From positions 1 through 64,000 of the forward strand of contig JAEYON010000145.1 of assembly GCA_023411645.1 (NCBI GenBank): 64,000 nt of DNA, written 5' to 3'. The stretch comes from Bacillota bacterium (lineage in GTDB: Bacteria > Bacillota > Clostridia > Acetivibrionales > DTU013). Below, one piece after another: positions 17,331 through 25,830 of the stretch; positions within the stretch are counted from its first letter, which is position 1, and every line of letters starts with the position of its first letter. Position numbers and translations under genes: made by a program. Below the pieces are notes generated by a model that did not search any database, was not told the origin of the DNA, and worked only from the letters and a program-made list of their open reading frames with translations.

Positions 17331-18653
17331 TTAGTCTGCCAAAATTATTTCTACGTTCTTAGCAAGCATATCCAACTGTGTCTTAACATCTTCGTTATCA
17401 TACATAACTGCCTGAATAGTGGTATACAGCTCTGTGATAATCGCACCTATCTCCGGTGAACGATGTCCCTTATCAGAGGCATATTCTAACTGTTCAAATG
17501 CCACTCTGGAATTAGGATTTTGCTTCCACATTTCCTGAATCGGTGCACTTTCGGCCATGGAATAGGTAATCGGCAGATAGCCTGTTCCCAGCACAATCGC
17601 GGTGATTCCTTCCGGATCGGTCAGCAGCCATTCAAAGAATTTCCAGGCAGCATCCTTATGTTGGGAGCCTTCCATAATCGCCAGAGAGCAGCCACCTGTC
17701 GGAATCACACGCTTTTCTCCTTCAGGAAGCCAGGCTAGCTCATAATCAAACTCGGCATTGCCATGAACCGCAGCCAGATTACCGCTGGAAGCGATAAACA
17801 TTGCCGCCTTACCATCTAGGAAAAGCTGTCTGCATACGGTGTTAGAGTCAGTTGTTGGTCCGTAATACATTGCATTACTGTTCGCCATATCCTGATAATA
17901 AGTAAATGCTTTTAACGCCGTTCCATCTTCGATACAGCCAAGACCTGTTCCTTCTTCATTAAGGAGAGATCCTCCTGCCTGATCAACACCCATGAAGAAG
18001 TACCATGTATCATATGGCATGGCCACGCCATAACGGGAGACCTCATCTCCATCCTTCACTACCAAAGCATTACAAACAGTATCCATTTCTTCCCACGTGG
18101 TAGGCGTCTCAAGTCCGACCTCTTTCATCATGTCTTTATTAACGAAAAGAACTGGCGTAGAACGCCCAAAGGGTATAGCAATCATTTTGTCGTCGATATA
18201 ATAATCCCAGACAAAACCTTCGATAAAATCATCTTCGTTAATGCCGGACTCTGCCATATACGGCTTTAAATCCGCGAAGATTCCCGCTTCAGAAAAAATA
18301 CCGACATAATCAGCAACCGTCATCATAATATCCGGGATTTCTCCTGCCGAAACAGCAGCCTGTGCCTTAGGAACAACCTCATCATAAGTTCCCTGATAAG
18401 TACCTACTACCTCTACTTCATCCTGTGAGGCATTAAAGGCCGCAATGGATTTATCCAATAGTTCTCCATTAGTCGATGAGAACGAATGCCAGAAGTTCAC
18501 TACCGTTTTTTCTCCTGCAGCAGACTCATGTTCTACTGCCGTTTTGTTATCCTCAGCGGCCGTTTCTTCCGTCCCGCTACAGGCAACCGTGGCCAAAACC
18601 AGCGATACTGCCAATGCGCAGAAAAGAATTTTGTTCATCCATTTTCTTTTCAT
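17331..18653 (-). CDS. ABC transporter substrate-binding lipoprotein (UgpB-like)
   Basis: Binds the imported solute outside the membrane. The start at 18653 has AAGGAGG upstream; the product is 440 residues, usual for family 1 solute-binding proteins. The lipoprotein signal is LAVSLVLATVACSGTEE with the acylated Cys. WHSFSSTNGELLDK, IPFGRSTPVLFVNKDMM and MFIASSGNLAAVHG match the places where E. coli UgpB has WHSMEGELG, PFNSSTPVLYYNKD and TASSGSLANI, suggesting a glycerol-3-phosphate or glycerophosphodiester ligand. A carbohydrate ligand is the alternative. It is followed by HAD and GDPD genes. Confidence 0.88.
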   Translation of the reverse strand: MKRKWMNKILFCALAVSLVLATVACSGTEETAAEDNKTAVEHESAAGEKTVVNFWHSFSSTNGELLDKSIAAFNASQDEVEVVGTYQGTYDEVVPKAQAAVSAGEIPDIMMTVADYVGIFSEAGIFADLKPYMAESGINEDDFIEGFVWDYYIDDKMIAIPFGRSTPVLFVNKDMMKEVGLETPTTWEEMDTVCNALVVKDGDEVSRYGVAMPYDTWYFFMGVDQAGGSLLNEEGTGLGCIEDGTALKAFTYYQDMANSNAMYYGPTTDSNTVCRQLFLDGKAAMFIASSGNLAAVHGNAEFDYELAWLPEGEKRVIPTGGCSLAIMEGSQHKDAAWKFFEWLLTDPEGITAIVLGTGYLPITYSMAESAPIQEMWKQNPNSRVAFEQLEYASDKGHRSPEIGAIITELYTTIQAVMYDNEDVKTQLDMLAKNVEIILAD

Positions 18654-18764
18654 TTCATTTTCCTCCTTTTTTTCATGCACTCATGTACTTTATTTCATGG
18701 GCTTTCTCGTATCTCTTGCCGGCGCCTTCAATCCATACAAAAAACGCCCTTGAAATCTAACTAA

Positions 18765-19595
18765 TCACTTAATTCCCGAATAGGCAAAGGCCTTAATAAT
18801 CTGTTTCGATAAGAACAGATAGAGTATCAAAATAGGAATAACCAAAATCATATTACCTGCCATGATGGTGTTCCAGCTGGCCAACCCTTCTGAATCCTTA
18901 AGCATGGCAACACCGATGGTCAGCGGTCTGACCCCCTCTGTACTTGTCATAATTAAGGGCCAGAAATATTCATTCCAGTTGCTGACAAAGCTTAACAGAA
19001 CAATGGTTGCCAGAGCCGGCTTGGAGAGTGGAAGCATAATCTTCCATATAATCTGCATCTCACCTGCATTATCAAGCTTGGCCGCATCGATCAACTCATC
19101 CGGCACCTGCATAAAATACTGCCGCAAAAGAAAAATACCGAAAGCATTGGTCATAAACGGAAATATCTGAGGCCATAGAGAATCCAACAGTCCAAAATCA
19201 GACATCATGTAGTAAATCGGCAGGAAGGTGATCTGGGTAGGTATCATAAACGCGATCAGTACCAGACCGAACAACAGCTTTTTTCCACAGAACTCATACT
19301 TGGCAAACGCATAAGCTGCCGGAACCATGGTAGCCATTTGAATGATAATAATGACCACAAGAATAATCACCGAATTCTTTAAAAAGGTTAAAAATGGTCC
19401 CGAGTTCCATGCATCCAGATAGTTGACCCACTGTGGCTCTGCCGGAATTAAGGTAATCGGCATAGACGTCGTCTCTTTCGCCGTCTGAAGGGAAATGGAA
19501 GCCATCCACAGGAAAGGAAAAGCAAAGATAATGATGACCAACAGCTTCAACAGCACATTCAACGTACTCTTAATCATGCTTATTAATGTATACAT
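18765..19595 (-). CDS. ABC transporter permease (UgpE/MalG type)
   Basis: A 276-residue inner-membrane permease with six predicted helices and the MalG-type EAA loop (DAAKLDNAGEMQIIWKIMLP). N-terminal helix LLVIIIFAFPFLWMASISLQ precedes a large extracellular loop (PAEPQWVNYLDAW). It forms a heterodimer with the permease encoded 15 bases upstream and delivers the ligand of the UgpB-like lipoprotein. A C-terminal AFAYSGIK ending is typical of this family. Confidence 0.92.
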   Translation of the reverse strand: MYTLISMIKSTLNVLLKLLVIIIFAFPFLWMASISLQTAKETTSMPITLIPAEPQWVNYLDAWNSGPFLTFLKNSVIILVVIIIIQMATMVPAAYAFAKYEFCGKKLLFGLVLIAFMIPTQITFLPIYYMMSDFGLLDSLWPQIFPFMTNAFGIFLLRQYFMQVPDELIDAAKLDNAGEMQIIWKIMLPLSKPALATIVLLSFVSNWNEYFWPLIMTSTEGVRPLTIGVAMLKDSEGLASWNTIMAGNMILVIPILILYLFLSKQIIKAFAYSGIK

Positions 19596-19609
19596 AATTC
19601 CTCCCCCTC

Positions 19610-20494
19610 TTATTGGTAATGAACCTTTTTAGAAAGACTGATGAAATAGAACACCGTCAGCACACTGACAATTACCAACAGCACCACTCCTACCACCGCT
19701 GCGTAGCCAACTCTGGAGCTCACAAATACTTCGTTGTAAATCATATACACCAGGGTATTCGTCGAATTGTTCGGGCCTCCGGCCGTCATGACCTTTACCG
19801 AATCAAAGACTTTGAATGTACCAATGGTAAGCACGATCAATACAAAGTATATCTGTGGTGATATCATCGGCAGAGTAATTTTTATAAATGTCTTCACCTT
19901 GCCCGCATTATCCAGGACTGCCGCCTCATAAATGCTGCTGGGGATACTTTGAATGGCTGCGATAAAAATCAGGGTATAATACCCGATGGACTTCCAGGAT
20001 GCCACCAGAATAATCGCCAACATTGATGTATCCGAACTTCGCGTCCATTCACTTTTGGGCAAGCCGACTGCACTCAGCATAGCATTCAATATTCCGTAGT
20101 TTGGCTCCATCATCTGTACCCAAATCAGGGAAACAGACACCATAGCGATGACATGCGGTGTAAATACCGCCACCTGTGTTACTGAATTGATTTTACTTTG
20201 CTTCTGCCCGATCCATACAGCAAGAATCAAGGAACAAACCATGATAACAATAATCATAAAAAAGGAATAGACCGCTGTATTTCCCAGCGCCTTCCAGAAG
20301 GCATCACGCTGAAACACCTTAATATAATTTTGAAAGCCAACAAACTTATTCTTCCTCGGATCAAGCAGATTGATGTTCTGAAAGCTCAGATAAATCATTC
20401 TGAACACCGGATATACTGTAAACAGGGCAATGCCCACCATGGCAGGTGCAATCAACAGATAGGGTTTTATCCTGTTCATTCTAACATCGTTCAT
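19610..20494 (-). CDS. ABC transporter permease (UgpA/MalF type)
   Basis: A 294-residue permease with six predicted helices. Starts RIKPYLLIAPAMVGIALFTV and carries an EAA loop (YEAAVLDNAGKVKTFIKITL) that contacts the ATPase. The motif KNKFVGFQNYIKVFQRDAFW is the usual first periplasmic loop of UgpA/MalF proteins. Its promoter is not obvious; the decayed ATPase gene lies upstream on the same strand. Confidence 0.92.
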   Translation of the reverse strand: MNDVRMNRIKPYLLIAPAMVGIALFTVYPVFRMIYLSFQNINLLDPRKNKFVGFQNYIKVFQRDAFWKALGNTAVYSFFMIIVIMVCSLILAVWIGQKQSKINSVTQVAVFTPHVIAMVSVSLIWVQMMEPNYGILNAMLSAVGLPKSEWTRSSDTSMLAIILVASWKSIGYYTLIFIAAIQSIPSSIYEAAVLDNAGKVKTFIKITLPMISPQIYFVLIVLTIGTFKVFDSVKVMTAGGPNNSTNTLVYMIYNEVFVSSRVGYAAVVGVVLLVIVSVLTVFYFISLSKKVHYQ

Positions 20495-20546
20495 GATAGC
20501 CTCCTTAACAATTTGACATACATCGAATACCTGTCATCCTGATGAT

Positions 20547-20875
20547 CTACCCGGTTTTCCTCCTCATCAAAAAGTAGATATTCTCTTTTTTGACCAGTAT
20601 ATTTACTTCCTCGTCTATCCGCAGGTCACTCTCCAGACGCTTCACCATAGCCCTTGCCAGGGCTACTCTCTGCCTTTGCCCGCCGGATAAGGCACCGGGC
20701 TTCCTCTCCAAATATTCCGTCAGACCAACCTTTTCGGCCACCTTCTGAACCATCCTTGTTCTTTCTTCCTTGGGTACCTTATTGTTTTTTAATCCGAATT
20801 CGATAGATCAATATCCTTAATCACCACATTGCCGGCAAAGCTTTTCGTTACCTTTCCAAATTCTATTGAAGCCAT
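20547..20875 (-). pseudogene. Remnant of the transporter ATPase (MsmK/UgpC type)
   Basis: An ATG at 20875 opens MASIEFGKVTKSFAGNVVIK, then stops at LSNSD. A second frame carries FGLKNNKVPKEERTRM, then VAEKVGLTEYLERKPGALSG and GQRQRVALARAMVK (the ABC signature and flanks), followed by a short unrelated-looking end. Walker A, the Q-loop, Walker B, the H-loop and the C-terminal regulatory domain are all deleted. The remnant sits where the ATPase of an Ugp operon would lie, so the transporter has lost its dedicated ATPase gene. A shared ATPase encoded elsewhere could replace it. Confidence 0.8.
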
Positions 20876-20923
20876 TTCCTACCCCTTTCTATCCACTTCA
20901 TACTCGCATGGCCTGTTTTTTCT

Positions 20924-21631
20924 TTATATTTCTTCAATAAATTTGACTCCTGAAATCTGACTGAGTGACTGGATGAGCTCATAATGCGGCTTTCTTTTCT
21001 TCAGCTCAAGCGTAAACATTGCTTCCACGTTCACTTCCGTGTCCAGTGGCGAACGGGTGATTTCCATATCACTGATCTTCATATGGTTTTCCTTCACATA
21101 CTCCATGAAATTACCCATGTCAGCAATTTCCTTAAAGCCGATATGCACATTGATCAGTCTTGTGAATAAAATCACCCTGTCATCCAACCGATGAAGCAGT
21201 GCCATTATCGTAAAAATCATCAGACAGCCGATGAGTCCCCCCTCATAATATCCTACTCCTATCGAAAGACCCACACAGGCAGCTGCCCACAGACCCGCTG
21301 CTGTTGTCAGCCCTTTTACCTTATTTCTACCGATTATCATAATGGTGCCGGCTCCCAGAAATCCTATCCCACTGACCACCTGGGCACCCATTCTAGAGGG
21401 ATCAACCGATGAATAAATCGTACATATATATTGATTCGTAATCATGACCAGTGCCGAACCCATACACACCAGCATATACGTTCTAAATCCTGCAGGCCTT
21501 CTTTTTATTCCTCGTTCGATTCCGAGAACACCCCCGCAAAACACTGCCAACATCAGTCGGGCAAAGGTAGATACCAAATTAAATTCCCTTAATAAAACCG
21601 GCACATCGAAAACCTGTAACATTGCTTCCAT
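20924..21631 (-). CDS. MgtC/SapB-family membrane protein
   Basis: 235 residues. The N-terminal MgtC domain (about 15-150) has four or five hydrophobic helices and the conserved LGIERGIKRRPAGFRTYMLV, QVVSGIGFLGAGTIM and VKGLTTAAGLWAAA. A C-terminal ACT-like cytoplasmic domain (about 155-235) follows. Family members influence Mg2+ and phosphate homeostasis and inhibit F-type ATP synthase in pathogens. It has its own candidate promoter and precedes the decayed ATPase on the same strand. Direct link to sugar uptake is not established. Confidence 0.9.
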   Translation of the reverse strand: MEAMLQVFDVPVLLREFNLVSTFARLMLAVFCGGVLGIERGIKRRPAGFRTYMLVCMGSALVMITNQYICTIYSSVDPSRMGAQVVSGIGFLGAGTIMIIGRNKVKGLTTAAGLWAAACVGLSIGVGYYEGGLIGCLMIFTIMALLHRLDDRVILFTRLINVHIGFKEIADMGNFMEYVKENHMKISDMEITRSPLDTEVNVEAMFTLELKKRKPHYELIQSLSQISGVKFIEEI

Positions 21632-21658
21632 ATCTCCTCCCCTCTCAGGCCTTATAAA

Positions 21659-21687
21659 ATTTTATTTCTTTTCCTCCCCTATGTCAA
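21659..21687 (-). promoter_or_regulatory. Candidate sigma-A promoter of the mgtC-like gene
   Basis: TTGACA (21687-21682) and TAAAAT (21664-21659) on the minus strand are 17 bases apart, just upstream of the mgtC-like gene. Both hexamers are near consensus. The leader would be short. Confidence 0.55.
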
Positions 21688-21923
21688 GCATTTTATGAAA
21701 TAATATTACTTTTCGCCGTTCTTCACAATGATTTCTTCTAGAATGTCTCTCTTGCCTGATTTATTCTGTTAATTTTTACAATTTCTTTGTTTGTTATTTA
21801 AGAAATTACCTTCATTTTCGTATTTATATTTAATATTCTGACAGATTTGTTATTTTTATTGTGTTTTATATCTCTCCCGGTTTCATACTTCTTTTATCGA
21901 CGGTTCATTAAAACTGATATTTC

Positions 21924-22002
21924 CATGAAAAAAAATTTCTTGACAATTAATATTTTATGCCTATATTATATAATTGTAATGGTCATGAAAAAAAATTTCA
22001 TA
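21924..22002. promoter_or_regulatory. Promoter with two ATGAAAAAAAATTTC operator-like sites
   Basis: TTGACA (21940-21945) and TATATT (21962-21967), spaced 16, precede the isomerase gene. The sequence ATGAAAAAAAATTTC occurs twice, at about 21925-21939 and 21986-22000. The second continues to the perfect palindrome ATGAAA-AAAAA-TTTCAT. The two copies bracket the promoter, as expected for a repressor. The RpiR regulator encoded at 11331 is the obvious candidate. The rest of 21632-22019 is A/T-rich, without a gene. Confidence 0.5.
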
Positions 22003-22019
22003 TCGTTAAGGAGGTAAAT

Positions 22020-22829
22020 ATGTCAAAAATCAAATATGGCAGCCAGACTTATCCCTGGCAAATGAACATCAAAAAGTATCACGGACAAGTACCTCACATG
22101 GTAGATATTCTCCTTCAGGCCGGCTTCACCGGTATGGAAGCTGAGATCTGCATGCTGGAGGACTACTACACAGATTGGGTGAAGTTAAAAGAGCTTCTGG
22201 ACAGCAAGCAGGTTACCTTTGCTGCGCTTGCCATTCACGAGAATTGGCTTCTGCCGAAAGAGACCGACGATGAGCGTAGAAGAACCGATGAGGCTATAGA
22301 ATTTTTATCCCACTTTCCTGCTGCCAAGCTTTTGCTTGGACATGTAGCCGCCGATCCTGTCCGGGATCATAATCTTTATGAGAAGCAGCGCAATCAGCTT
22401 CTTTGTATTTCCGACATCGCGAAACGTGCGGCAGAGTCAGGTATTGTTACAGTATTCCATCCCAATTCCGCTGAGAATTCCGTCTTCCGTTACGAAACCG
22501 ATTACCATGTTATGTTTGATACCCTTTACAATCATGGTATTGGCTATGCACCCGATGTAGGTCACATGATGAAGGGCGGAATTGATCCTCTTAAGGTTAT
22601 TCGTGAGCATCGGGATATTGTACAGCATGTACATTTTAAAGATATGAACGAAAACCGTACATGGAATATCATGGGTGAAGGCATCGGTGATTTCAAAGCC
22701 ATTGTTGGTTATTTAAAGGAAACAGATTATCAGGGATGGATCATGACAGAGGACGAGTCCCCAGATGCAGAGAATGATTCTGACAGTGTTGTTCTTGCTG
22801 ACGGGAAATATATGAAAAGCATTCAGTAA
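22020..22829 (+). CDS. Sugar phosphate isomerase/epimerase (IolE-like TIM barrel)
   Basis: 269 residues from the ATG after AAGGAGG at 22010-22016. AP endonuclease 2/xylose isomerase-like TIM barrel. Likely metal-ligand residues are seen in GFTGMEAEICMLEDYYT, TVFHPNS, YAPDVGHMMKGG (Asp and His), QHVHFKDMNE and MTEDESPDAEND. The last acidic motif and the HxHxKD are typical of IolE/tagatose-3-epimerase-like enzymes. First gene of a plus-strand set with the Gfo/Idh and hydrolase genes. Sugar acid or inositol-like substrates are possible; unknown. Confidence 0.88.
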   Translation: MSKIKYGSQTYPWQMNIKKYHGQVPHMVDILLQAGFTGMEAEICMLEDYYTDWVKLKELLDSKQVTFAALAIHENWLLPKETDDERRRTDEAIEFLSHFPAAKLLLGHVAADPVRDHNLYEKQRNQLLCISDIAKRAAESGIVTVFHPNSAENSVFRYETDYHVMFDTLYNHGIGYAPDVGHMMKGGIDPLKVIREHRDIVQHVHFKDMNENRTWNIMGEGIGDFKAIVGYLKETDYQGWIMTEDESPDAENDSDSVVLADGKYMKSIQ

Positions 22830-22858
22830 ATACCCAGCTTAAATTCAGGAGGTTGATT

Positions 22859-23974
22859 ATGAGTAGCAAAAAACATACAGTTGCAATTATGGGTCTTGGA
22901 GTTCGCGGCAAAACCCATTTAAGAAGTATCTTGGAAAATGGAGATCGGTATGAAGTTGTAGGCATATGCGACATTCGTGAAGAAGTAATGAAAGAAGTAT
23001 CAGAAATGTTTCATCTGAATGTTCCCTGCTTCACCGGTGTGGAAAAAATGCTGGCCGAAACCAAACCGGAAGTGTTCATCTTTGTCACCTACCCCAATCT
23101 TCGTCTGTCCATGATTGAGTTAGCTGTCAAATATGGTGTGAAAGCTGTCTCTCTGGAGAAGCCCATGGCTGAAGATATGGCTGAGGCTAAAAAAATGATG
23201 GACCTTTGTGTAGGAAATAAAATCAAAGCTGTTGTCTGCCATCAGCAGAAATACCTTTCTCAAATGCAGGCTCTGAAAAAAAAGATAGAAAATGGAAACT
23301 TGGGAGAAATCAAGAAGATTTTTGCAGAGACCCAGATCTGGCTGGCTCAGCTGGGAACCCATTATATCGATTACATGATATGGGCAAACGGCGGTTTCCG
23401 TGCGAAGTCCGTTGTAGGACATATCCACGGTCCCGCTACCCTGAAGGACAACCACCCTTCACCGGATTTCCTTTTAGGAGAAATTTTGTTTGAAAACGGA
23501 ACTCGCGGTTATATCGAATGCGGCTACTATTCTGAGCAGCATAATCCCGAAATCTATGCGGATACCGATAACCGTCTGACAGTATTCGGCACCAACGGGT
23601 ATGTCTACGCTGAAACCGACGGTTTCTGGGGTGAATGCAGCAAGGCAACCAAAGGAGAATTCATTTCCGGCAAAGACCCCGGCTGGTATAATCATCAGGA
23701 AAAAATAATTCAGACTCCCTATTATGCAGAGTATGCAGACTGGCTGGATGATGATTCCAAGGTTCATTCCTGCAATATCGAAGTTGCCTTCCACGGATAT
23801 GAAATTCTTGAAGCCATCTGTCTCAGCGCTTTAAATAAGACCCGTATTGATTTGCCTTTAACCAATTTAGACTACGAGCCAGTGTTCGAACGCATGGAAC
23901 GTGAACTACCGGAATGCGGAACTACACTGAGAGCACTTTATACAGGAGAGGAGCCGAGAGAAGAACGTGACTAA
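22859..23974 (+). CDS. Gfo/Idh/MocA-family oxidoreductase
   Basis: An NAD(P)-dependent sugar or inositol dehydrogenase, 371 residues. The start at 22859 follows GGAGG at 22848-22852. The Rossmann motif is VAIMGLGVRGKTH (12-20), the catalytic EKPMAEDM contains the family Glu-Lys-Pro signature, and LAQLGTHYIDYMIWANGG holds the His of the active site. It follows the isomerase by 29 bases and overlaps the next gene by 8, so the three genes are one transcript. Substrate not known. Confidence 0.92.
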   Translation: MSSKKHTVAIMGLGVRGKTHLRSILENGDRYEVVGICDIREEVMKEVSEMFHLNVPCFTGVEKMLAETKPEVFIFVTYPNLRLSMIELAVKYGVKAVSLEKPMAEDMAEAKKMMDLCVGNKIKAVVCHQQKYLSQMQALKKKIENGNLGEIKKIFAETQIWLAQLGTHYIDYMIWANGGFRAKSVVGHIHGPATLKDNHPSPDFLLGEILFENGTRGYIECGYYSEQHNPEIYADTDNRLTVFGTNGYVYAETDGFWGECSKATKGEFISGKDPGWYNHQEKIIQTPYYAEYADWLDDDSKVHSCNIEVAFHGYEILEAICLSALNKTRIDLPLTNLDYEPVFERMERELPECGTTLRALYTGEEPREERD

Positions 23975-24776
23975 GCAATGCAAAGCGAATGGATTAACCA
24001 TCAGTTATGAAGAATCTGGAAGTGGCGAACCCCTGATCCTGCTTATGGGTCTGGGTGCACCGGGAAGCAAATGGGCTCCACACATTGCCGCCTATGAAAA
24101 ACATTTTCATGTTTTCGCTCTGGACAACCGCGGAGCAGGTCTTTCCGACAAACCTGTGTCCTATGCCTACACAATCGAAGATATGGCGAAAGATACCATT
24201 GGTGTTATGGATGCTCTGGGTATTGAATCCGCACATTTTAACGGCATTTCCATGGGTGGTGCGATCACACAGTATATTGCCATCCATTATCCCGACAGAG
24301 TACGCTCTTTAGTTTTAACGAACACTTTTCCAAATTGCTGCGTCAGCTTTCGCCGCTCAATTGAGATACTGAGAGAGGCTAACAGACAGCTGGATCCCAT
24401 TACTTCAGGAAGACTGACACAATGGATGATTTTCGCTCAGCCTTTCCAGGAGGAAAAAGAGGACTATATGCTGGAGGGGGAGTTAGCCGATATGAGCTAC
24501 CCATATCCCATGCCCTCCTATGCATTCAAAGCACAGTGCAATGCTATTCTGACCTTTGATGTCATGGACAGACTTCCCGAAATCAAGGCTCCCACTTTAG
24601 TGGTAGGCGGTGACAAAGATTTATTGGTACCAGTATCTGTAACCCAGGCTATGTACGATGCTATTCCAGGTGCCCGGCTCTATATGGCAAAGGACGGTGG
24701 TCATGTACAACATTGGGAGCAACTGGAACGATATAATCAGGTTTCTCTGGACTTTTTACTGGAACAGACAAAATAA
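23967..24776 (+). CDS. Alpha/beta hydrolase
   Basis: 269 residues, GTG start (23967) overlapping the end of the preceding gene. Alpha/beta-hydrolase fold with oxyanion loop LMGLGAPGS, the nucleophile elbow NGISMGGA (Ser near 95), the acid in GGDKDLLVP and the His in DGGHVQHWE. It resembles 3-oxoadipate enol-lactonase and other lactone or ester hydrolases. In a carbohydrate cluster a lactonase or esterase role is plausible. Family is firm; substrate is not. Confidence 0.9.
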   Translation: MTKQCKANGLTISYEESGSGEPLILLMGLGAPGSKWAPHIAAYEKHFHVFALDNRGAGLSDKPVSYAYTIEDMAKDTIGVMDALGIESAHFNGISMGGAITQYIAIHYPDRVRSLVLTNTFPNCCVSFRRSIEILREANRQLDPITSGRLTQWMIFAQPFQEEKEDYMLEGELADMSYPYPMPSYAFKAQCNAILTFDVMDRLPEIKAPTLVVGGDKDLLVPVSVTQAMYDAIPGARLYMAKDGGHVQHWEQLERYNQVSLDFLLEQTK

Positions 24777-24811
24777 CAATCCGAGATAGAATCTGAATCC
24801 GTACAAAAAAA

Positions 24812-24934
24812 ATGAGAATAGGAACTTGCTTCACCAGCGATAACATAGCCTTGCTTTCTGGTGCCAATGATGATTCAAAAGGTTATGACGGATATGTATG
24901 TGGTCAAAGTGTTAAGAAGATAGTAGAAGAATAA
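24812..24934 (+). CDS. Small ORF, possible fragment
   Basis: A 40-residue frame beginning MRIGTCFTSDNIALLSGAND and ending KKIVEE. There is no clear ribosome binding site, only an A-run. The start of the sequence looks like the first strand of a TIM-barrel isomerase, so it may be a gene remnant at the right edge of the catabolic set. A small minus-strand frame (24977-25171, with SYRSEHPFEDIFQSEEIALH) also lies in the region 24777-25089 and is equally unrecognised. Confidence 0.25.
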   Translation: MRIGTCFTSDNIALLSGANDDSKGYDGYVCGQSVKKIVEE

Positions 24935-25089
24935 AATTATGATGGATACTATTCAATTGTGACAAGTGAAAAGGAGCTATCTGATAAAGATAATCTTTTT
25001 CATTTCCTCCTGTTGCCTTGACATGATCTCCATACCTGTAAAATTCTTATTGTCAGGATAATGTGTATCATCCGTTATGTGTTCGCCCT

Positions 25090-25740
25090 TCAAATCTTTA
25101 CAAAGAGGATGAAGGGCAATTTCTTCACTTTGAAATATATCTTCAAAAGGATGTTCACTTCGATAGGACATACATACGCCCTGGATGATTTTGAGAATGA
25201 GTATTGGGTAGAATCTTCGCCATCTCCACCAATCATGTATATTCTGCCTTTCACTGCAGCATAGGCAGAGCTGTAGCTAGCGAACAGAGACGTACTTTTT
25301 GCAGACCAGCTGTCATTTTCCGTATCGTATACTTCAACATCATTGGAGTATTTCATACCGGCAATTTTTATTCCGTTTATGTCATAAATAAGCCCATCGA
25401 TTGCTACGGGGAACATGTGGATGCGGCCGGTGATAATAGGGCTTTTCAGTGTCCAGGCATCTGTCTTTAGATCATATGCGCTTACCAAAGGTGTACGTAC
25501 ACCTGAAAAGGCATAAATCCTGCCGTTAACGGCAATTGTTCCTGCATCCTGATAATAAATATTCAGCCCGCTCTTTTCAATCCATTCATTGGCTTGCGGA
25601 TCATACTCTTCCAGAACTGGCGCCTCTCCGCCGACGATATAGATTTTATTATCAATCACCGCTGTACCGAAAACATAGTTCTTTTCCTCAGAAGGGTTCT
25701 GCGATATTGTATCCCGCCAGTCCTCCTCATAATTCCACAG
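25090..25740 (-). pseudogene. Fragment of a kelch-repeat protein
   Basis: The minus strand is open from about 25804, but kelch homology starts only near 25720 (NYVFGTAVIDNKIYIVGG). There is no ATG and only a GTG at 25659. Four kelch blades are visible: KIYIVGGEAPVLEEYD, RIYAFSGVRTPLVSAYD, LIYDINGIKIAGMKYSNDVE and RIYMIGGDGEDSTQY. After the last Gln-Tyr the sequence becomes unrelated. Intact clostridial kelch surface proteins have signal peptides and further modules, so both ends are missing. It overlaps the 5' region of the plus-strand DUF2600 gene. Confidence 0.65.
25201..25276. repeat. Right copy of the 76-bp kelch-derived direct repeat
   Basis: It aligns gap-free with 10456-10531 in the same orientation (core 25232-25276 has one mismatch in 45). 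It is the last kelch blade of the fragment on the minus strand. Confidence 0.75.
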
Positions 25741-25830
25741 CCGGCGGAATAAACATAATGGGAGGAGGCGATAGTCATTACGCAGAAATATGCTGATATC
25801 ATCTCAGGCTTTTATCAATACAGCTTTAAA

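Noticed and set aside
11331..24776. Prophage, integrative element or insertion sequence carrying the catabolic genes
   Set aside because: I found no integrase, transposase, terminal inverted repeats or tRNA-type attachment site; only the kelch direct repeats mark the borders.
24977..25171. Minus-strand 64-codon frame overlapping the kelch fragment
   Set aside because: No ribosome binding site and no recognisable homology. It may be a decayed piece of some gene, but I cannot support it as one.
25090..25659. Intact kelch protein
   Set aside because: No start with a ribosome binding site, no signal peptide, and homology ends abruptly at both sides; treated as a fragment.
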